From contig NZ_WPCC01000012.1 in assembly GCF_009741925.1 (NCBI RefSeq), positions 1-64,000 of the forward strand: 64,000 bases of DNA. The letters run 5' to 3'. The notes beneath the pieces were generated by a model. It was not told where the DNA came from. It saw only the letters and a list, made by a program, of their open reading frames with translations, and ran no database searches. This document shows, in pieces, positions 8,998 to 17,785 of the stretch; positions within the stretch are counted from its first letter, which is position 1; the number at the start of each line of letters is the position of its first letter. The stretch comes from Natronomonas sp. CBA1123. GTDB taxonomy: Archaea; Halobacteriota; Halobacteria; Halobacteriales; Haloarculaceae. A program made the translations under genes and the position numbers.

Positions 8998-9017
8998 TTG
9001 ATTGAACATTCAATCAA
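8998..9017. promoter_or_regulatory. Candidate TetR operator (9+9 bp palindrome)
   Basis: TTGATTGAA (8998-9006), spacer CA, TTCAATCAA (9009-9017): a perfect inverted repeat between the divergent TetR gene and the CARDB/RND exporter genes. It is the most AT-rich stretch in a GC-rich intergenic region and has the size expected for a TetR dimer site. Confidence 0.7.
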
Positions 9018-9137
9018 AACGGCTATTGGCCCGGCGCATAACCGTGCCGGTAATGCCAGCGAGTGCCGTCCGCCCCCGCCGACGCCCCTCCACGTGTCGC
9101 GCTGCCGACGAATCGACCGCCGACAGAGGTCCGAACC

Positions 9138-10739
9138 GTGGTTCGTAGGTCCCTGGTGGCGGTCGCCGTCGCCGCCCTGTTCGTCTGTCTGACCGTTTCG
9201 GCCGGTGCCGTCGTCGGCCAACAGACCCAGCGCGATTTCACGCGCGGCGAACCGGATATCTCCGTGTACGCCCCCGACGCCGAGGTCACGCCGGGGAGCG
9301 ACACGCGAATCGACATCCAACTCCAGAACAGCGGCGACCTCGACACTGGGCCACGTAGCGAGGAAGTGCTCACCGCGCGGGCGGTGTCCGTCGCGGCCGA
9401 CGGCGAGGGGCCCCTCGACGTTCGGACCGGGCGAACCGCAGTCGGCTCTATCCCGGATGGCTCCCTCACGACGACGCCGTTTCGAGTCGTCGTTCCCGAA
9501 GGGACCGACCCCGGCACCTACGAGTTGGACGTGAAGGTGCGGTACTCCTACGTTGAACAAACCTCCTCGATGTCCGACCCGCAGCGGGAAACCGAGACGG
9601 AGCGTCAGACCGTCGACGTACGGGTCGTCTCCGAACCGCGGTTCGCCATCACGGACGTCGACACCGACGTCCAGCCCGGCACCGCCGGCGACGCGGACGT
9701 CACCATCGAAAACGTCGGCTCCGAGCGAGCCAACGCGACGCGGGTGACGCTCCGCGGAAGCGGCGGCGTGACGCTCGGCACCGGCGAAGCCCGCTCGTTC
9801 GTCGGCGACCTCGCACCCGACGACTCCGCCACCGTGACCGTCGAGGCGGCCGTCGCCGAGGGCGTCGCGACCGGCGCCAAGCCAATCGAGGCGACCGTCG
9901 AGTACACCAACACCGACGGCGCCGAGGCCCAATCTGACCCGGTCGTCGGCCACCTCGACCCGCTCTCCGAGCAGTCCTTCGACATCGAGGGGCTCGAAGA
10001 GACGCTGTCGGTCGGCTACGCCGGCAACATCACCGGGACGCTCCGCAACGAGGGTCCGCGGCCGGTCTCCGACGGCGTGTTGGTCATCGAACCGGCGAGC
10101 GATTCGCTGTTCGTCGAGGAGGGCCGATACGCCCTGCCCGAACTCGACAGCGGCGAGGCAGCCGAGTTCGCCTTCCCAACCGAGGTGAGCGGGCAGGCGT
10201 TGGCCGGCCCGAGACAGGTCCGGTTCAGCGTCGAGTACGCAAACGAGGGCGAGTCGACGGTTACCGCCGGGCCCATCTCCGAGCGGGTCGTCGTCGACGA
10301 ACGCCGCGGAGAGTTCTCGGTCACGGCCGAGAACGCCACCGTCGAGGCAGGCGGGTCGAGTGACCTCGTCGTCACGATAACGAACGAGCGCCCGGAGACG
10401 CTCTCGAACATCGACGCCCGACTGTACGCCGACAGCCCGCTGTCGACGTCGAGCGACGAGGCGTTCATCTCCGAGTTGGAGCCCGGCGAGTCCGGCGAGT
10501 TGCGGTTCTCGCTTGCGGCGACCGGCGGCGCGATGGCGAAGACCTACCCCGTCGAACTCGACTTCCAGTACGACGACCGCCGCGGCGAGAGCACGCTCTC
10601 CGACACCTACCAGCAGGCGGTCACCGTCGAGGAACCCGAAACGACCGACGAGGGACCGCCCGTCGTCCCCATCGCCATCGGCGTCGTGGCCGTCGTCGCC
10701 GTCGTCGGTGCGGGACTCTGGTGGCGGCGCCGGAACTGA
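9138..10739 (+). CDS. Secreted, membrane-anchored CARDB-like (COG1361) protein
   Basis: A 533-residue exported protein: signal peptide VVRRSLVAVAVAALFVCLTVSAGAV, several tandem beta-sandwich (CARDB/NEW3-like) repeats, and a C-terminal anchor VPIAIGVVAVVAVVGAGLWW ending RRRN. Repeats are marked by recurring phrases such as VTPGSDTRIDIQLQNSGDL, VQPGTAGDADVTIENVG, GYAGNITGTLRNEG and VEAGGSSDLVVTITNE. GTG 9138 places the signal peptide at the start; GTG 9063 would add 25 residues. It ends three bases before the RND transporter gene. Such pairs are common in haloarchaea, and the protein may be a periplasmic partner of the transporter. Confidence 0.8.
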   Translation: MVRRSLVAVAVAALFVCLTVSAGAVVGQQTQRDFTRGEPDISVYAPDAEVTPGSDTRIDIQLQNSGDLDTGPRSEEVLTARAVSVAADGEGPLDVRTGRTAVGSIPDGSLTTTPFRVVVPEGTDPGTYELDVKVRYSYVEQTSSMSDPQRETETERQTVDVRVVSEPRFAITDVDTDVQPGTAGDADVTIENVGSERANATRVTLRGSGGVTLGTGEARSFVGDLAPDDSATVTVEAAVAEGVATGAKPIEATVEYTNTDGAEAQSDPVVGHLDPLSEQSFDIEGLEETLSVGYAGNITGTLRNEGPRPVSDGVLVIEPASDSLFVEEGRYALPELDSGEAAEFAFPTEVSGQALAGPRQVRFSVEYANEGESTVTAGPISERVVVDERRGEFSVTAENATVEAGGSSDLVVTITNERPETLSNIDARLYADSPLSTSSDEAFISELEPGESGELRFSLAATGGAMAKTYPVELDFQYDDRRGESTLSDTYQQAVTVEEPETTDEGPPVVPIAIGVVAVVAVVGAGLWWRRRN

Positions 10740-10742
10740 CCG

Positions 10743-13250
10743 ATGGTCGACGGCCCGGAGCCCCACGACACGGACCGCATCGACCCGCTGAGCAGTCGCA
10801 TCACCACCATCGTCTCCGAGCGACCGCTTCGGGTCGTTCTCGCCTTCGTCGTCCTGACGGGCGTCTTCGCCGCCGGATTGGGCGGCGGCGGTGAACAGCA
10901 GGCCGGCACCGACCAGTTCACCGAGAACCTCGAAGAGGCTGAAGCCCTCGAGGACATGCAGGAGAACTTCGACGGCGGAGCGCGGGCCTCCGGCGGCAGC
11001 AACGCCAACGTGTTCATCGAAGACGACCGGAACGTCCTCTCGAAGCCGAGCCTGCTTCGGATGTTGAAGACCCAACAGCGGCTCGAGAACCACGACAGAC
11101 TTCGGGTCACCTCGACGATGAGTCCGGCCTCGAACATCGCCCGACAGCTCGACCCCGAGGCGTCGACGCCCGAGGAGTGGCACCGTGCGGTCGAGCGGGC
11201 CTCACAACGACAGCTAGACGGTGCCATCCGGTCGGCCGCCGACGCGAACTCGCTTGGACCCGTGAGTACGGACTTCTCTTCGGGGTCGGCGTCGGCGTCA
11301 GTCGCACAGATTCTCGTCACCTATGACACGCCGCCGATGGCCGACGACGGCGACAACGCGCGCCTCCAGCAGCGAACCATCGACGTCGTCGACGGCGTCG
11401 AGGGGTACGACCACGGCGAGAACGCCATCGTCTTCGGCAACGCCATCATCAACGAGGAAGTCACCCAGCTGCTGAACGACACGGCCATCGTCGTCTTCCC
11501 GGCGGCGATACTGCTCATCACGTTCTTCCTCGTCGTCGCCTACCGGGACCCGGTCGACCTGGTTCTCGGGCTCGTCGCGCTCGTGATGACGCTCGTCTGG
11601 ACGTTCGGCTTCATGGGCTACGCCGGCATCCCGTTCTCGGACTCGCTGGTCACCGTCTTCCCGCTGTTGTTGGCGGTCGGCATCGACTTCGGCATCCACA
11701 TCATCAACCGGTATCGCGAGGAGCGCGGGCGCGGCACCGGCATCCGGGAGTCGATGGGTATCACGACGACGCAGTTGTCGGCGGCGTTCATCATCGTCAC
11801 CGGGACGACGGTCATCGGCTTCGCGGCGAACCTCACCAGTTCGCTGAGTCAACTGCGGGACTTCGGCATCGTCGCCTCCGTCGGGATGGTGTTCACTTTC
11901 GCCATCTTCGGCGTGTTCCTCCCCGCGGCGAAGGTCGGCCTCGACGGCCTTCGTGAGGGGACGCGGTTCCCGGAGTTCGGCAGTCGCCCACTCGGACGGG
12001 AGGGGTCGATACTCGGAGCCATCCTCCCGGTGGGTGTGACCGCCGCACGAATCGCTCCGGCGGTCGTCCTCGTCGCCGCACTCGTCCTCGGTGGGGTCGG
12101 CGGTGCCTACGGCACCGGCGTCGACACCGAGTTCTCACAGGAGGCGTTCTTTCCCGACGAGGACCGAATCGAGCAGTATCAAGCCCTCCCCGAACCGTTC
12201 GCGCCGTCGCAGTACACGTTCATGACCGTCCTCGAGTACCTCGAGGAGGACTTCGAGCAGGGGTTCATCGGCAGCGTCACGATATACGTCGAAGACAGGG
12301 CCGTCCGCTCGGACGTTGCACTGGAGGACATCGACCGGGCGGTGACCGACCCGCCGGACGCCTTCGTCCAGTCGAACCGACGGGCCGACGCGACGAGCAT
12401 CCTCGGGGTCATCGACTCCCGCGCCGAGGCCGACCCCGAGTTCGCCGCCTTGGTCAGACAGCACGACGCCGACGGTGACGGGGTTCCGGACCGCGACGTC
12501 GACCGCGTGTACGCGGAGTTACTCGATTCGCCGGCCGGCGACCGAGCGCGGAACTCCATCACCGAGGACCGAAGCGCCACCCGCATCGTCTATCAGGTCG
12601 ACGTCGACGCCGACCAGACCGAGGCGACGATGGCCGCCCAGCAGGTCGCCGAGGAGATGCGGATGGACGCCGTCCCGACCGGACAGTTGGTCGTCAATCA
12701 GGTCGTCATCGACCGCATCACCGAGTCCGCACTCCGGAGTCTCGTCGTCGCCTTCCTGCTCACCGCCGTCTTTCTGATGGTGTTCTACCGGTGGCTGGAG
12801 GGGCGGGCCGTCTACGGTCTCATCAACCTCGTTCCGGTGTTGGTGACCGTCGGGTTGCTCGCGGGGTCGATGCGGTACTTCGACGTGCCGTTGACGCCGT
12901 TCAACGCCCCCATCCTCTCGGTGTCCATCGGGTTGGGCGTCGACTACACCGTCCACTTCATGCACCGCTTCGTCGACGAGTTCGAGAACGGCCGGGACAT
13001 CCACGCCGCACTCCGCACCACCGCACAGGGAACGGGCGGCGCGCTCACCGGGAGCATGCTGACGACGGTGTGTGGCCTCGGCGTGCTGTACCTCGCGCTC
13101 ATCCCGCTCATCGCCGAGTTCGGCCTGCTGTTGGCGCTGGGCGTGTTCTACGCGTATCTGGCGTCGCTTCTGGTGTTGCCGTCGACCATCGTCGTCTGGC
13201 ACGCCGTCGAGACACGGGTCACACCGCGTCTTCGCGAGGCCGTCGCGTAA
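10743..13250 (+). CDS. RND superfamily (MMPL-type) transporter
   Basis: An 835-residue RND-type exporter with two halves, each holding one helix, a large extracellular domain and a bundle of about five helices (first bundle about residues 240-400; second from LRSLVVAFLLTAVFLMVFY onward). Family-typical intramembrane motifs are visible: VGIDFGIHIINRYREE in the first half and IGLGVDYTVHFMHRF in the second, both with the proton-relay Asp. Probable cargo is lipids, drugs or hydrophobic compounds, but nothing in the sequence shows which. It follows the CARDB-like gene by three bases and is likely controlled by the TetR operator upstream. Confidence 0.9.
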   Translation: MVDGPEPHDTDRIDPLSSRITTIVSERPLRVVLAFVVLTGVFAAGLGGGGEQQAGTDQFTENLEEAEALEDMQENFDGGARASGGSNANVFIEDDRNVLSKPSLLRMLKTQQRLENHDRLRVTSTMSPASNIARQLDPEASTPEEWHRAVERASQRQLDGAIRSAADANSLGPVSTDFSSGSASASVAQILVTYDTPPMADDGDNARLQQRTIDVVDGVEGYDHGENAIVFGNAIINEEVTQLLNDTAIVVFPAAILLITFFLVVAYRDPVDLVLGLVALVMTLVWTFGFMGYAGIPFSDSLVTVFPLLLAVGIDFGIHIINRYREERGRGTGIRESMGITTTQLSAAFIIVTGTTVIGFAANLTSSLSQLRDFGIVASVGMVFTFAIFGVFLPAAKVGLDGLREGTRFPEFGSRPLGREGSILGAILPVGVTAARIAPAVVLVAALVLGGVGGAYGTGVDTEFSQEAFFPDEDRIEQYQALPEPFAPSQYTFMTVLEYLEEDFEQGFIGSVTIYVEDRAVRSDVALEDIDRAVTDPPDAFVQSNRRADATSILGVIDSRAEADPEFAALVRQHDADGDGVPDRDVDRVYAELLDSPAGDRARNSITEDRSATRIVYQVDVDADQTEATMAAQQVAEEMRMDAVPTGQLVVNQVVIDRITESALRSLVVAFLLTAVFLMVFYRWLEGRAVYGLINLVPVLVTVGLLAGSMRYFDVPLTPFNAPILSVSIGLGVDYTVHFMHRFVDEFENGRDIHAALRTTAQGTGGALTGSMLTTVCGLGVLYLALIPLIAEFGLLLALGVFYAYLASLLVLPSTIVVWHAVETRVTPRLREAVA

Positions 13251-14690
13251 TCAGTCGGCAGGAGTTTCGGGCCGGTACTCCCGGCTGACGGCCTTCCATT
13301 TGCCCGTCGCAAAGCGGTAGTAGTTCAGCGCCGCCGGCACAGTCGTCTCGGCGATGAAGGCGAGATACAGCCCGTAGATGCCCAGCGACGTGGTCGCGCC
13401 GAGGTAGACGAGCGGAATCGAACAGCCGAACATCCCCAGCGCCTGACTGAAGAAGGCCCAGCGGGTGTCGCCTGCGGCATCGAGCGGGCCGGCGGCGCCC
13501 CCCGAGACCCCCTGCATGACGACGGCGACACAGGCCACGCGGACGAGGTCGACGGCGATGGGGACGGCGGGGACCGTCGGGTCGGCGACGAACAGCGTGA
13601 CGATAGGTTCGGTGGCGACGAAGACGACCGCCGCGAAGACGATGTAGACGGCCACCGAGTAGCGGATGATTTCACGGCCGTAGGCCTCGGCGGTCTCTTC
13701 GGCGCCGGTACCGAGTTCCTGGCCGACGAGACTGGAGGATGCGAGCCCGAAACCCCACCCGGGCGTGTTCATCAGTCCCCAGATGCGTCGGGCGATAACG
13801 AACGCCGACACCACGTCCTGGCCGAAGATGTCGAGGATGGCGAACATCGGGAATTCGGCGACGGTCCAGACGAGGTTCCGTCCCATCACTGGCAGACCGA
13901 TAGAGACCAAATCCGCGACCGTCGCGGGGTCGACGTACGTTCCGAGCGGGTCGATGGTGACCGGGAACGCACCGGCACCGGGAAAGCGCCCTGCCGTCAG
14001 CCCGATGGCGAAGGCGGCGGTGACGCCGACGTTCGAGAGGACGGTCCCGACTGCGGCGCCGACGACGCCCCACCCGAGGCCGAAGATGAGGGCGGCGTTG
14101 ATGACGATGTTGGCGACGGCGCCGCCACCGCGGAGCACCATCGCGGTGTAGGCGTCGTCGGAGCCGACGAGGACGCGACTGCCGACCAGATTGAGGCCGG
14201 CGAAGGGGACGCCCAACGCGACGACACGGAGGTACTCGCCGCCGAGGCGGACGGTTTCGGCGTCGCTGCTGAGCAGGCCGATGAGTTCCGCCGAGTACGT
14301 CCAGAAGACGGCGACGACCGGAAGGGAGACGGCGACGACGAGGAAGACGCTGGAGCGAACCGCGAGTCCGAGTTCCTCGTAGGCGTCGGCGCCGAACCGC
14401 TGGCTCACGAGGGCGATGGTCCCGCCGGCGACGCCCCCGCCGATGGAGAACGCCAGCCCCCAGAACGGCCCGGCGATACCGACGCCGGCGATGGCCCCGC
14501 CGCCGACGGCGACGCCGACCATCGCCACGTCGACGGCGTTCTTCGACATCCGCGCCAGCCCCGTGACGATGCGCGGCCACGCCAAATCGGCCGTCCGGCG
14601 TGCACGCTCCTCGCCGATGAGGCCGAAGCGGGCCAACAGCAACCCGACGGCCAGTATCGCCAGTCGGAACGGGTTCGGAACGCGGGACAA
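13251..14690 (-). CDS. MATE family efflux transporter
   Basis: A 479-residue multidrug and toxin extrusion transporter with about twelve helices in two pseudo-symmetrical halves. Recognisable parts are SKNAVDVAMVGVAVGGGAIAG (helix 1), FSIGGGVAGGTIALVSQRFGA (helices 2-3) and, in the second half, LVGQELGTGAEETAEAYGRE and ACVAVVMQGVSGGAAGPLDAAGDTRWAF. It starts with TTG 14690; no ATG or GTG in frame gives a complete first helix. A 7+7 palindrome lies only 12 bases upstream, so the gene is probably repressed by a TetR-type protein encoded elsewhere. Convergent with the RND gene, with adjacent stops. Confidence 0.9.
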   Translation of the reverse strand: MSRVPNPFRLAILAVGLLLARFGLIGEERARRTADLAWPRIVTGLARMSKNAVDVAMVGVAVGGGAIAGVGIAGPFWGLAFSIGGGVAGGTIALVSQRFGADAYEELGLAVRSSVFLVVAVSLPVVAVFWTYSAELIGLLSSDAETVRLGGEYLRVVALGVPFAGLNLVGSRVLVGSDDAYTAMVLRGGGAVANIVINAALIFGLGWGVVGAAVGTVLSNVGVTAAFAIGLTAGRFPGAGAFPVTIDPLGTYVDPATVADLVSIGLPVMGRNLVWTVAEFPMFAILDIFGQDVVSAFVIARRIWGLMNTPGWGFGLASSSLVGQELGTGAEETAEAYGREIIRYSVAVYIVFAAVVFVATEPIVTLFVADPTVPAVPIAVDLVRVACVAVVMQGVSGGAAGPLDAAGDTRWAFFSQALGMFGCSIPLVYLGATTSLGIYGLYLAFIAETTVPAALNYYRFATGKWKAVSREYRPETPAD

Positions 14691-14701
14691 CGTGTTTGTA
14701 C

Positions 14702-14717
14702 TGACTGGTCAGTCAGC
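14702..14717. promoter_or_regulatory. Candidate TetR-type operator upstream of the MATE gene
   Basis: CTGACTG (14702-14708), GT, CAGTCAG (14711-14717): a perfect inverted repeat just before the MATE start. Sequences of the TGACTGRYCAGTCA kind are typical of TetR-family sites. It differs from the TTGATTGAA palindrome of the TetR gene in this window, so a different regulator is expected. Confidence 0.55.
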
Positions 14718-14776
14718 CAAATGTCTTCGGAATCGAGTCGGGTCCCTCGCGTCGTGAGACGAACCGACCTGGCGAC

Positions 14777-15295
14777 CTACCGGTCCGAAAAGCGGTCGGT
14801 CAGCCCCGAGAGTCGTTCCTCGACGGCGCTGATTTCACCGCGACGACGGCGGTACTCCATCGTCAGGCGGTAGGCAGCGACGTAGGCGATGACGGTGAAG
14901 ATGACGGCGAGAATGACGTTCCCCGTCACCAGTCGGACGACCACCTCGGGGGCCGCCGACAGCGACACCTCTTGGACGGTCATGGATTCGACTGGGCCGA
15001 GCAGTTTCGAGCCGAGCCAGAAACTCGACCCGTAGACGCCCCACTTCGCGACGGGGTTGAGAACGAGGACGGAGGCGAACAGCGCGATGCGGGAGACGTT
15101 GGCGAAGAGATACGCGATGATGAAGAACATGAGGACGCCGGTTCCGAGCGTCGGCAGGGCGGTGATGAACACGCCGATTGCGAAACTGTAGGCGACCTGA
15201 TTGGGGGTGTGTTCCTCCGTGAGCGCGTCGTGGAGTTCCTCACGGACGCGCTGTACGTACTGCTGTAGTCGGCGCCGCAGTCCTCCCATTGCCAT
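14777..15295 (-). CDS. DUF2062 membrane protein
   Basis: A 172-residue membrane protein of the DUF2062 family. Characteristic features are an amphipathic N-terminus (LRRRLQQYVQRVREELHDAL), the motif TPNQVAYSFAIGVFITALPTLG, and three to four helices (VLMFFIIAYLFANVSRI, LVLNPVAKWGVY, ILAVIFTVIAYVAAY). The C-terminus is charged. Function is unknown; some family members sit near glycosyltransferases, but no such context exists here. ATG 15289 is an alternative start two residues downstream. Confidence 0.82.
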   Translation of the reverse strand: MAMGGLRRRLQQYVQRVREELHDALTEEHTPNQVAYSFAIGVFITALPTLGTGVLMFFIIAYLFANVSRIALFASVLVLNPVAKWGVYGSSFWLGSKLLGPVESMTVQEVSLSAAPEVVVRLVTGNVILAVIFTVIAYVAAYRLTMEYRRRRGEISAVEERLSGLTDRFSDR

Positions 15296-15351
15296 CTCCT
15301 TTCGGCTATATGGAAAAGAAGCTATCGACTACTTCGACCCTCGCACCCGTT

Positions 15352-15768
15352 CTAACTCGGCTCGATTTCGAGTCGCAGGCGGTAGGTCTCGCCGTCGCGG
15401 CGGGCGTCGACTGCGACCGGTTCGGTCCGCGCATCGAGGTCGACGCCGGCGTGGGATTCGAGGCGTTCGCCGACCGCACGGAGCCCCGACGAGGGCCCCG
15501 TCTCGTCGGCTTCCGGCGTCCACGCGACGCAGCGTTCGACGTACTCGCCGTCGATGGCGGCGTCGAGTACCGCGTTCGCGGCCGTCGACAGCCGCTCGGA
15601 GTCGAGGACGAGTGGCTCCGCGACGGTATCGGTCGGCGACAGCGTCAGCCGGACCGTCGCCCCCGAACAGCTCCGGCCGGGGGCGTCCAGACAGCCCGCG
15701 ACGCCGACTGCTGTTCCGAGTGCCGCCGCTTCGAGGAGCCCTCGGCGGGTCGGTGCCGTCGGTGCCAT
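15352..15768 (-). CDS. Tat-type lipoprotein of unknown function
   Basis: A 138-residue predicted lipoprotein. The start at ATG 15768 gives MAPTAPTRRGLLEAAALGTA followed by lipobox VAGC, a Tat/lipoprotein signal. The mature part carries one probable disulfide pair (CSG... and ERCVAWTP) and ends RLRLEIEPS. No family is recognised. A longer reading to 15867 would add residues that overlap the divergent gene's start. It is transcribed away from the membrane-protein gene at 15851. Confidence 0.65.
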   Translation of the reverse strand: MAPTAPTRRGLLEAAALGTAVGVAGCLDAPGRSCSGATVRLTLSPTDTVAEPLVLDSERLSTAANAVLDAAIDGEYVERCVAWTPEADETGPSSGLRAVGERLESHAGVDLDARTEPVAVDARRDGETYRLRLEIEPS

Positions 15769-15850
15769 GCCCGATGTCGTGGGGTCGGCTCGAAGTGCCT
15801 TGCGGTCGAGAGGACCAACACCTATGCATTCGGGGGTCGGACCGACGCGT

Positions 15851-16618
15851 ATGGACGCAGTGTACACCTTCGTCGGTGGCGGTGACCCGGCGACGACCGT
15901 CTTCGTCGCTCGACTGTTGGCCTACGGCGCCATCGGAATCGCGGCCGCGATACTACTCGGGTACCTCGTCACGTACGTTAAAGACGTGCTCGCCGAGGGG
16001 TTCGACTACGAATGGGGGTATCTCGCGGTCGGCATCGGCGCTGCCGTCGTCTACGGCGTCTCCGGTATCGCCGCCGAACTGACCGACCTCCCGTGGCTCG
16101 ATGCCTTCACCGAGGGCGCGGTGCTGTTTTTCATCCTCTTCGTCGCGTTGGGCATCCGCGCGATGTACCTCGCCGAGCGGACGGCCGACGGCGCGTCGCG
16201 ACTGCTCCCGACGTGGGTCGACCTCCTCGTCGTCGGCGTCTTCGTCGTCGCGTGGTGGGCCGGCTTCCTTCTCGAAGGCGAGTGGACGCGCCCGGTCGTC
16301 GCCGTCGGCTGGGTCGGCGCGTCGGTCTGGGCGGTTCTGTACGCCGTCCAGACCGTCCGCCGATACGAGGGCACGACGCTGTCGGCGCTGACCCGACATC
16401 TGCTTCCGAGCATCGTCTGTGTCGTCGCTATCGTGATGACTGACCTCCTCGCGAGCGTCGCGCCGCTGGATGCGGGTGCCGTCGACGCGCTGTGGCTCGT
16501 CGGCACCGTCCTCGTCGCGGCGTTCCTCTTCGACACCGCGGTCACCATTCGCCAGCAGGAAGGCGAAGTCGAGCGGATGTACGACCGGACGACGTGGCGC
16601 CAACAGTCCGTCGAATAG
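15851..16618 (+). CDS. Multi-pass membrane protein of unknown function
   Basis: A 255-residue integral membrane protein with about seven helices: VFVARLLAYGAIGIAAAILLGYLV, WGYLAVGIGAAVVYGVSG, FTEGAVLFFILFVALGI, WVDLLVVGVFVVAWWAG, VAVGWVGASVWAVLYAV, LLPSIVCVVAIVMTDLLAS and ALWLVGTVLVAAFLFDTAV. The C-terminus is a charged cytosolic tail (IRQQEGEVERMYDRTTW). ATG 15851 follows an open gap after the divergent lipoprotein. The even spread of helices without conserved charged residues gives no hint of substrate. Confidence 0.75.
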   Translation: MDAVYTFVGGGDPATTVFVARLLAYGAIGIAAAILLGYLVTYVKDVLAEGFDYEWGYLAVGIGAAVVYGVSGIAAELTDLPWLDAFTEGAVLFFILFVALGIRAMYLAERTADGASRLLPTWVDLLVVGVFVVAWWAGFLLEGEWTRPVVAVGWVGASVWAVLYAVQTVRRYEGTTLSALTRHLLPSIVCVVAIVMTDLLASVAPLDAGAVDALWLVGTVLVAAFLFDTAVTIRQQEGEVERMYDRTTWRQQSVE

Positions 16619-16683
16619 CACGCTCCGCTCCGCCGCACTACCGGAGCCGAAGGCACTTTTCGAGTCGGACCCGAACGCTTCGT

Positions 16684-17739
16684 ATGACCAATCAGACGCG
16701 TCGCCGTTTCCTCGCCGGAGCCGCCGGCGTGGCCGCGGGGCTGGCGGGTTGTTCGAGCGGCCGGCGAGCGCCGCCCGACCCGGTCACACCTTCGGGAGCC
16801 GAACCGGACCGCGACTCGCCGTACACCGCCGTCTACGACGCCACCATCGAATCCGTCGCCTTCGTCGGGACCGCCGGCGGTGGCGGCGGTTCGGGCTTCG
16901 TCTACGACGACTACGTCGTCACGAACCAACACGTCGTCGGCGACGCAGACCAAGTCGACGTTCGCTTCGAACGCGGCGACTGGCGTGAGGCCGGCGTCAC
17001 CGCGACGGACGTCTACGCCGACCTCGCCGTTCTGTCGACGGACATCCCCGACTACGCCCGGCCCCTCTCCTTTGTCGACAGCGTGCCGCCGGTCGGCACC
17101 GAGGTGCTCGCGTTGGGCAGCCCCTTCGGCCTCGAATCCTCCGTCTCGACGGGCATCATCAGCGGCAAGAACCGCGCGCTCGCGAGTCCGTCGGGCTTCT
17201 CGATTCCGAACACCGTCCAGACCGACGCCGGCCTCGACCCCGGCAACAGCGGTGGCCCCCTCGTCACGATGGACAACGAGGTGACCGGCATCGCCGTCGC
17301 CGGCGCGGGCACGAGCGTCGGCTTCGCGGTGTCGCCGCTGCTCGCCCGCCGCGTTCTGCCGGAGTTGATAGAAACGGGGACGTACAGCCACCCGTTCCTC
17401 GGAATCTCGCTGTTGCCCGTCACACCCATCATCGCCGAGGCGAACGACCTCCCCGAAACCCGCGGCATCTACGTCGTCGAGGTACTCGACTCCGGACCCA
17501 CAGACCAGACGCTTCGCGGCGCCGACGGCGAGACGACCGTCGACGGCCGAACCGTTCCGACCGGTGGGGACACGCTAATCGAACTCGCCGGCAACGCAAT
17601 CGACTCCAACGCCGACCTCGGGACGACGCTGGCGCTGGAGTTGTCGCCGGGCGACCGCGTCGACGCGACCGTCATCCGCGACGGGGAGCGAGTCGATATT
17701 CGCGTTCCTATCGGCTCGCGACCGCCGCCGGAGCAGTAA
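16684..17739 (+). CDS. HtrA/DegP-like serine protease, Tat lipoprotein
   Basis: A 351-residue S1C-family protease anchored outside the membrane. Signal: TRRRFLAGAAGVAAGLAGC (twin arginine plus lipobox). The catalytic triad is visible as His in VVTNQHVVGDAD, Asp in YADLAVLST and Ser in LDPGNSGGPLVT. A single C-terminal PDZ domain follows (FLGISLLPVTP..., GIYVVEVLDSGPTDQTLRGAD). A family function in quality control of exported proteins is expected. The first 60 residues after the lipobox are a short proline-rich linker. Confidence 0.9.
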   Translation: MTNQTRRRFLAGAAGVAAGLAGCSSGRRAPPDPVTPSGAEPDRDSPYTAVYDATIESVAFVGTAGGGGGSGFVYDDYVVTNQHVVGDADQVDVRFERGDWREAGVTATDVYADLAVLSTDIPDYARPLSFVDSVPPVGTEVLALGSPFGLESSVSTGIISGKNRALASPSGFSIPNTVQTDAGLDPGNSGGPLVTMDNEVTGIAVAGAGTSVGFAVSPLLARRVLPELIETGTYSHPFLGISLLPVTPIIAEANDLPETRGIYVVEVLDSGPTDQTLRGADGETTVDGRTVPTGGDTLIELAGNAIDSNADLGTTLALELSPGDRVDATVIRDGERVDIRVPIGSRPPPEQ

Positions 17740-17785
17740 GCCTCGTCGGCGGTACACCGATACGCCTGGCGACCGAGTAGCCGAT

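Noticed and set aside
8223-11183. A 986-codon open frame on the minus strand
   Set aside because: It runs antisense through the TetR, CARDB-like and RND genes. The product is arginine/valine/glycine-rich without family motifs, typical of shadow frames in GC-rich DNA.
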